16,384 nucleotides of DNA from an uncultured Candidatus Saccharibacteria bacterium (GTDB lineage: Bacteria; Patescibacteriota; Saccharimonadia; Saccharimonadales; UBA4665). The stretch is from positions 1 to 16,384 of the forward strand of contig CAITDW010000111.1 in assembly GCA_903891235.1 (NCBI GenBank). Reading direction: 5' to 3'. The notes under the pieces are model-generated. The model was not told the DNA's origin. It ran no database searches and worked only from the letters and a program-made list of their open reading frames with translations. The stretch's first letter is position 1; each line of letters begins with the position of its first letter. Positions 13,357 to 16,384 of the stretch are shown piece after piece. The position numbers and the translations under genes are program-made.

Positions 13357-14824
13357 GTATTTATATAAGGGTTACTTGCCAACCATAGGTATTGAATGCC
13401 ATGTACAGCTAAAGACTGAGACAAAGTTATTCTCTGGTATAGACAATGACGCTAGGGATGCTAAGCCAAACACACTTGTTAGTCATATATGTTTTGGTTT
13501 ACCTGGCTCGTTACCTGTTCTTAACGAAAAAGCTATATCTCTTGCCGTAAAAGCCGCATTTGCACTTAATGTTAGACCTCAAATAGATTCACATTTCGAC
13601 CGCAAACACTATTTTTATCCTGATCTTCCTAAGGGCTATCAGATTACTCAGTTCGAGGCTCCAATTATACTAGGCGGAAATGTCAAAATTAAGCTGAGTG
13701 ACTCAGTCAAAGATATTGGTATAACCAGAGCTCATCTTGAGGAAGATGCAGGTAAGAGTACACATAAAGAGGGTAAAGATTATAGTTTAGTCGATTTAAA
13801 TCGAGCCGGTACTCCACTGCTTGAAATTGTTTCTGAACCAGACATGCATTCATCTGAAGAGGCTAAGGCTTATGCCCATGAACTATATTTACTTATGAAG
13901 TACGCTGATGTTTCTGATGCTAATTTATTTTATGGAAATATGAGGTTTGATGTTAATGTTAGCGTATCAAAAGATCAAAATAAATTGGGAACTCGATCAG
14001 AAACTAAGAACCTTAATAGCTTTAGGAGCGTTGAAAAAGCAGTCGATTATGAGATTAAGAGACAGGTTGATCTACTAGAAAAAGGTGGACAGATAATTCA
14101 GGAAACAAGAGGCTGGAATGATGCTAAGCAAAAAACCTTTTCTCAAAGATCTAAGGAAGAAGCACATGATTATCGATATTTCCCTGAACCAGATATTCCT
14201 CCTACAAAATTAGACAATAACTTCATTAACAGTATTGAGGCAACTATGCCAGTTATGCCAGAAGAGTGGAGAAATATTCTAAAGCCACTTAATCTTGATC
14301 CATCAAGTGAAGATCTATTAATTGATGCTGAGGTTGAAGATGCAAATATTAATTATTTACCAGTTATTGAAAAGTTTATCGATTCAAAAGAAGCTTTGAA
14401 AAAAGTTACTAACTGGCTCATCAATATAGAGATTCCCCTTAGACGAGATAACCCAGAAGTTAAAGCTTTGTCGACCAAAGAAAGAGTTGATTATTACCAA
14501 AAAATCTATGATTTGAACGAAACAGGTTCATTAAATTCGAATCGAGCCAAAGATTTGATTGAAGACATTCTAAAGTCTGACGCTCCAATTACTGATATTG
14601 AAAAATACGCATCAGATAAGGGTTATATTCAGGTATCTGATGAGTCAGAAATAACAGAAATCGTAAGACAGGTACTAGCAGACAATGAAAAAGCCACCAA
14701 TGATCTTAAAAATGGTGAAACTAAAGTTATTGGTTTCTTAATTGGTCAAATCATGAAGCAAAGTCAGGGTAAGGCTAATCCTGCCATAGCTCAAAAAATC
14801 ATTAACCAACTAATTAAGTTGTGA
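13340..14824 (+). CDS. gatB: Asp/Glu-tRNA amidotransferase subunit B
   Basis: This subunit binds the mischarged tRNA, activates its side-chain carboxylate with ATP and amidates it with ammonia from GatA. The family core is complete: GIECHVQLKTETKLFSG near the N-terminus, HYFYPDLPKGYQI, TRAHLEEDAGKSTH, DLNRAGTPLLEIVSEPD, GNMRFDVNVS, GTRSETKNLNSFRSVEKA and the DYRYFPEPDIPP segment. The C-terminal helical/YqeY-like tRNA-binding tail ends with the typical GKANPAIAQKIINQL. Length 494 is slightly longer than the usual 475-480, with extra residues mainly in the linker before the tail. It overlaps the upstream small membrane protein gene by 17 bases. Its TGA stop falls inside the predicted galU promoter. 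Confidence 0.97.
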   Translation: MEKLSKYLYKGYLPTIGIECHVQLKTETKLFSGIDNDARDAKPNTLVSHICFGLPGSLPVLNEKAISLAVKAAFALNVRPQIDSHFDRKHYFYPDLPKGYQITQFEAPIILGGNVKIKLSDSVKDIGITRAHLEEDAGKSTHKEGKDYSLVDLNRAGTPLLEIVSEPDMHSSEEAKAYAHELYLLMKYADVSDANLFYGNMRFDVNVSVSKDQNKLGTRSETKNLNSFRSVEKAVDYEIKRQVDLLEKGGQIIQETRGWNDAKQKTFSQRSKEEAHDYRYFPEPDIPPTKLDNNFINSIEATMPVMPEEWRNILKPLNLDPSSEDLLIDAEVEDANINYLPVIEKFIDSKEALKKVTNWLINIEIPLRRDNPEVKALSTKERVDYYQKIYDLNETGSLNSNRAKDLIEDILKSDAPITDIEKYASDKGYIQVSDESEITEIVRQVLADNEKATNDLKNGETKVIGFLIGQIMKQSQGKANPAIAQKIINQLIKL

Positions 14825-14830
14825 TAAGAT
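14822..14830 (+). promoter_or_regulatory. Candidate extended -10 of galU (TGATAAGAT), overlapping the gatB stop
   Basis: TG (14822-14823), one base, then TAAGAT (14825-14830) fits an extended -10 with a non-consensus core. It is seven bases before ATG 14838, so the transcript would be leaderless, and no Shine-Dalgarno is present. The TGA stop codon of gatB supplies the TG. Confidence 0.4.
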
Positions 14831-14837
14831 TAAAACA

Positions 14838-15728
14838 ATGAAAAAAGTTACAAAAGCAGTTATAGCAGCCGCCGGATTTGGCACAAGATTTCTTCCTCAG
14901 ACTAAAGCCATGCCCAAAGAAATGCTACCCTTAATTGATAAGCCAATCATTCAATATGTGGTTGAGGAATTAGTTGCAGTTGGCATTGAAGATATTGTCA
15001 TTGTAACTGGTTACGGCAAAAGAAGTATTGAAGATCATTTTGACAGACCCAATCAAGATCTTGTTAATAACTTAAAGCGGGGTGGTGAAAGCAAGAAACC
15101 ACTACTTGATGAAATAAGAGCTATCGCTGATATGGCAAATTTTATTTATATTCGTCAAAAAGGTGTTTATGGATCAGGAACACCGTTACTCAATGCAGAA
15201 CACATAATTGGTGATGAGCCATTTATTTATACATGGAGCGATGATTTTATAGTCTCTGAACCTCTAAGATTTCAACAAATGATTGATGCCTATAATCAAC
15301 ATGAAGCTCCAGTATTATCAGTCGTGAAAGCTAAATACGAACAAGATTATGACCGTTATGGCTTTGCAGGCGGAAAAGATATAGGTAATGGAGTCATTGA
15401 AGTAGATAAAATTGTAGAAAAGCCTGGAATTGGTAATTCACCTTCAGATCTCGCAACTTGTTCTGGATTTTTGCTAACCCCAGATGTTTTTAAATATCTT
15501 CATCGAGCTGAAGAGGAATTACCCGAGGGAAGAGAACTGTATGCGAACGATGCTTTACAATTAATGGTGGCCGATGGTAAAAAGATTATTGCTAAAGAAA
15601 TCGAAAACGGTACATATTATGATGCTGGTAATAAGCTAGAATATTTAAAAACTATTGTTGATTTTGCTTTGAAGCGTGAAGACATCAAGGATGATTTCAG
15701 ACAATATCTTGTAGATATCTTGCAATAA
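14838..15728 (+). CDS. galU: UTP-glucose-1-phosphate uridylyltransferase
   Basis: It joins UTP and glucose-1-phosphate to UDP-glucose plus pyrophosphate, supplying cell-surface glycan and glycolipid synthesis. The nucleotide-binding signature AAAGFGTRFLPQTKAMPKEM is at residues 10-29, followed by LPLIDKPIIQYVVEE. Further GalU features are VTGYGKRSIEDHFD (about 56-69), the YVRQ-like FIYIRQKGVYGSGTPLLNA, the EKP at IVEKPGIGNSPS and the late GTYYDAGNKLEYLK. Length 296 is normal for bacterial GalU. The related glucose-1-phosphate thymidylyltransferase (RmlA) has a different N-terminal signature, so GalU is favoured. The reaction's pyrophosphate would be cleared by the ppa product in this window. 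Confidence 0.95.
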   Translation: MKKVTKAVIAAAGFGTRFLPQTKAMPKEMLPLIDKPIIQYVVEELVAVGIEDIVIVTGYGKRSIEDHFDRPNQDLVNNLKRGGESKKPLLDEIRAIADMANFIYIRQKGVYGSGTPLLNAEHIIGDEPFIYTWSDDFIVSEPLRFQQMIDAYNQHEAPVLSVVKAKYEQDYDRYGFAGGKDIGNGVIEVDKIVEKPGIGNSPSDLATCSGFLLTPDVFKYLHRAEEELPEGRELYANDALQLMVADGKKIIAKEIENGTYYDAGNKLEYLKTIVDFALKREDIKDDFRQYLVDILQ

Positions 15729-15750
15729 GTTAAAATAAGTGTAATAGTAT
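15720..15750 (+). promoter_or_regulatory. Candidate promoter of the small membrane protein pair
   Basis: TTGCAA (15720-15725) and TAGTAT (15745-15750) could form a -35/-10 pair with a long 19-base spacer; TAATAG at 15742 gives 16 bases. TAGTAT lies seven bases before ATG 15758, and there is no Shine-Dalgarno there. This is weak evidence in an AT-rich gap; transcription could also continue from galU. Confidence 0.25.
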
Positions 15751-15757
15751 ATTTAGT

Positions 15758-16006
15758 ATGGATAAATTTACTGAAGCACTAGTCATAATTAATTCTCTGT
15801 TTCTAATTATCTTTTTAATAGTTGGAATAATTTTAATGATAAGACTAACTTTTCTAATCAAATCTGTAAATCTTATAACTACGAAGCTAGAAGAAGTTGC
15901 TGAATCAGCTGGTAAAATAGGTGTTATGCTTGAGAATATAAGCTCAGGAGTAGTTTTTTCAAGGATGTTCAAAAATATTTATTCAAGTATTTTTAAGAAA
16001 AATTAA
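15758..16006 (+). CDS. Small single-span membrane protein
   Basis: An 82-residue protein with a strongly hydrophobic segment (about residues 8-34, centred on SLFLIIFLIVGIILMIRL). It is followed by an amphipathic helical stretch with KSVNLITTKLEEVAESAGKIG, and a short basic tail ending KNIYSSIFKKN. This layout resembles small DUF948-like membrane proteins that often sit beside YtxH genes in Gram-positive bacteria, but the similarity is only in architecture. Supporting its reality: the next gene's strong Shine-Dalgarno begins in its stop codon, so the two are an operon. The reverse-strand frame over the same bases is a shadow. Confidence 0.75.
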   Translation: MDKFTEALVIINSLFLIIFLIVGIILMIRLTFLIKSVNLITTKLEEVAESAGKIGVMLENISSGVVFSRMFKNIYSSIFKKN

Positions 16007-16012
16007 GGAGGG
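16005..16012 (+). promoter_or_regulatory. Near-perfect Shine-Dalgarno AAGGAGGG of the YtxH-like gene
   Basis: AAGGAGGG starts within the TAA of the upstream gene and lies seven bases before ATG 16020. It is the strongest ribosome binding site in the window and shows that this organism's 16S rRNA carries a normal anti-Shine-Dalgarno. Confidence 0.85.
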
Positions 16013-16019
16013 TTGTATT

Positions 16020-16384
16020 ATGAATCATAAAAAGAAAATAGCACTTAGCGCAATTATAGCTGGAGTAGCTGGCTATGGCATTGGACTACTCACAGCCCCT
16101 AAATCTGGCAAAGATACTCGTAAGGATATAAAAAATACTGCCCAAAAAACGACTAAGCAGGTGGAGAATAGGCTTAAAAAAGTTTACTCTGAAATGACTG
16201 AACTTATGGCTGAAGCTAGAATTATGGGAAGGTCATATAAGGGCAAAGCCAAAGAAGAGCTAGAAAAACTGACAGCGAGTACTATTAAGGCCAGAAATAA
16301 GATCAGTATCATCTTATCTTCTCTCCATGAAGGGGAATCTATAGATGAAGATTTAGATAAAGCTATCAAAGATGCTGTAAAATC
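16020..16384 (+). CDS. YtxH-like membrane protein, 3' end beyond window
   Basis: I read this frame from ATG 16020; 121 codons are visible before the window ends. After a basic start (NHKKK), a hydrophobic segment of about residues 7-24 (IALSAIIAGVAGYGIGLL) runs straight into TAPKSGKDTRKDI. That matches the YtxH-family pattern of a Gly-rich membrane helix followed by an A-P-K-x-G-x-x-x-R motif. The rest is a charged, probably coiled helix rich in Lys and Glu. YtxH-type proteins are small general-stress or envelope-associated proteins of unknown mechanism. The gene shares an operon with the preceding small membrane protein, with overlapping stop and ribosome binding site. The visible length already exceeds typical YtxH proteins slightly, so the true C-terminus is unknown. 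Confidence 0.82.
   Translation, partial: MNHKKKIALSAIIAGVAGYGIGLLTAPKSGKDTRKDIKNTAQKTTKQVENRLKKVYSEMTELMAEARIMGRSYKGKAKEELEKLTASTIKARNKISIILSSLHEGESIDEDLDKAIKDAVK

Noticed and set aside
13125..13424. Open frame of 99 codons on the minus strand
   Set aside because: It runs across the small membrane protein and the gatB start, both of which have family or operon support; it has no start signal.
15730..15972. Open frame of 80 codons on the minus strand
   Set aside because: It is antisense to the small membrane protein that forms an operon with the YtxH-like gene.
16184..16369. Open frame of 61 codons on the minus strand
   Set aside because: It is antisense to the YtxH-like gene, which has a near-perfect Shine-Dalgarno and a recognisable motif.
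1..16384. Recoding of UGA, as in some CPR lineages
   Set aside because: UGA ends rpe, the transketolase N half, gatC and gatB at the expected family lengths, and no in-frame UGA interrupts a conserved gene.
1..16384. CRISPR array, transposon, phage or defence genes
   Set aside because: No regularly spaced repeats, transposase, integrase or toxin-antitoxin motifs were seen; gene composition is uniform throughout.

Overview
The window looks like ordinary core chromosome from a small-genome, AT-rich bacterium, most likely a member of the Candidate Phyla Radiation (Patescibacteria), with Saccharibacteria (TM7) the best guess. The reasons are a transketolase split into two genes, very tight gene packing with many 1-nt gaps and 4-nt overlaps, a small membrane-anchored helical protein of a type I associate with Patescibacteria, and a minimal carbon-metabolism cluster. 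TGA is used as a normal stop in several genes (rpe, the transketolase N half, gatC, gatB), so this is not a lineage that has recoded UGA. The taxonomic call is inference; there is no rRNA gene to confirm it.

Layout. Positions 1-623 (minus strand) hold the 5' part of a flavin/NAD(P)H oxidoreductase gene, divergent from everything else. All remaining genes read on the plus strand. Positions 716-7220 form a carbon-metabolism block: inorganic pyrophosphatase, NAD-type GAPDH, ribose-5-phosphate isomerase B, ribulose-phosphate 3-epimerase, transketolase N and C halves, class II fructose-bisphosphate aldolase and a PfkB-family sugar kinase. GAPDH through aldolase is packed so closely that it is almost certainly one transcript. 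Positions 7273-9172 hold a 418-residue protein I cannot identify and a Rossmann-fold SLOG/LOG-like nucleotide-binding protein. Positions 9227-14824 hold uvrB and then gatC-gatA-(small membrane protein)-gatB, the amidotransferase that makes Gln-tRNA(Gln) and/or Asn-tRNA(Asn). Positions 14838-16384 hold galU, a small membrane protein and a YtxH-like membrane protein cut by the window edge.

How the genes work together. The 1318-7220 block interconverts pentose phosphates with triose and hexose phosphates: Rpe and RpiB equilibrate ribulose-, xylulose- and ribose-5-phosphate, transketolase shuffles two-carbon units, aldolase joins or splits trioses, and GAPDH draws glyceraldehyde-3-phosphate into lower glycolysis. 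No transaldolase gene is present here, so the aldolase plus PfkB kinase might cover that step through sedoheptulose bisphosphate (inference).

The most distinctive signals are regulatory. Several genes have a -10-like element so close to the ATG, with no Shine-Dalgarno, that their mRNAs would be leaderless, while others have a clear Shine-Dalgarno. A 15-bp sequence is repeated exactly upstream of two genes. I also see a replaced catalytic histidine in RpiB and an apparently degenerate HEPN-like motif in the small protein between gatA and gatB. I found no mobile element, CRISPR array, RNA gene, defence island or other clearly new system.
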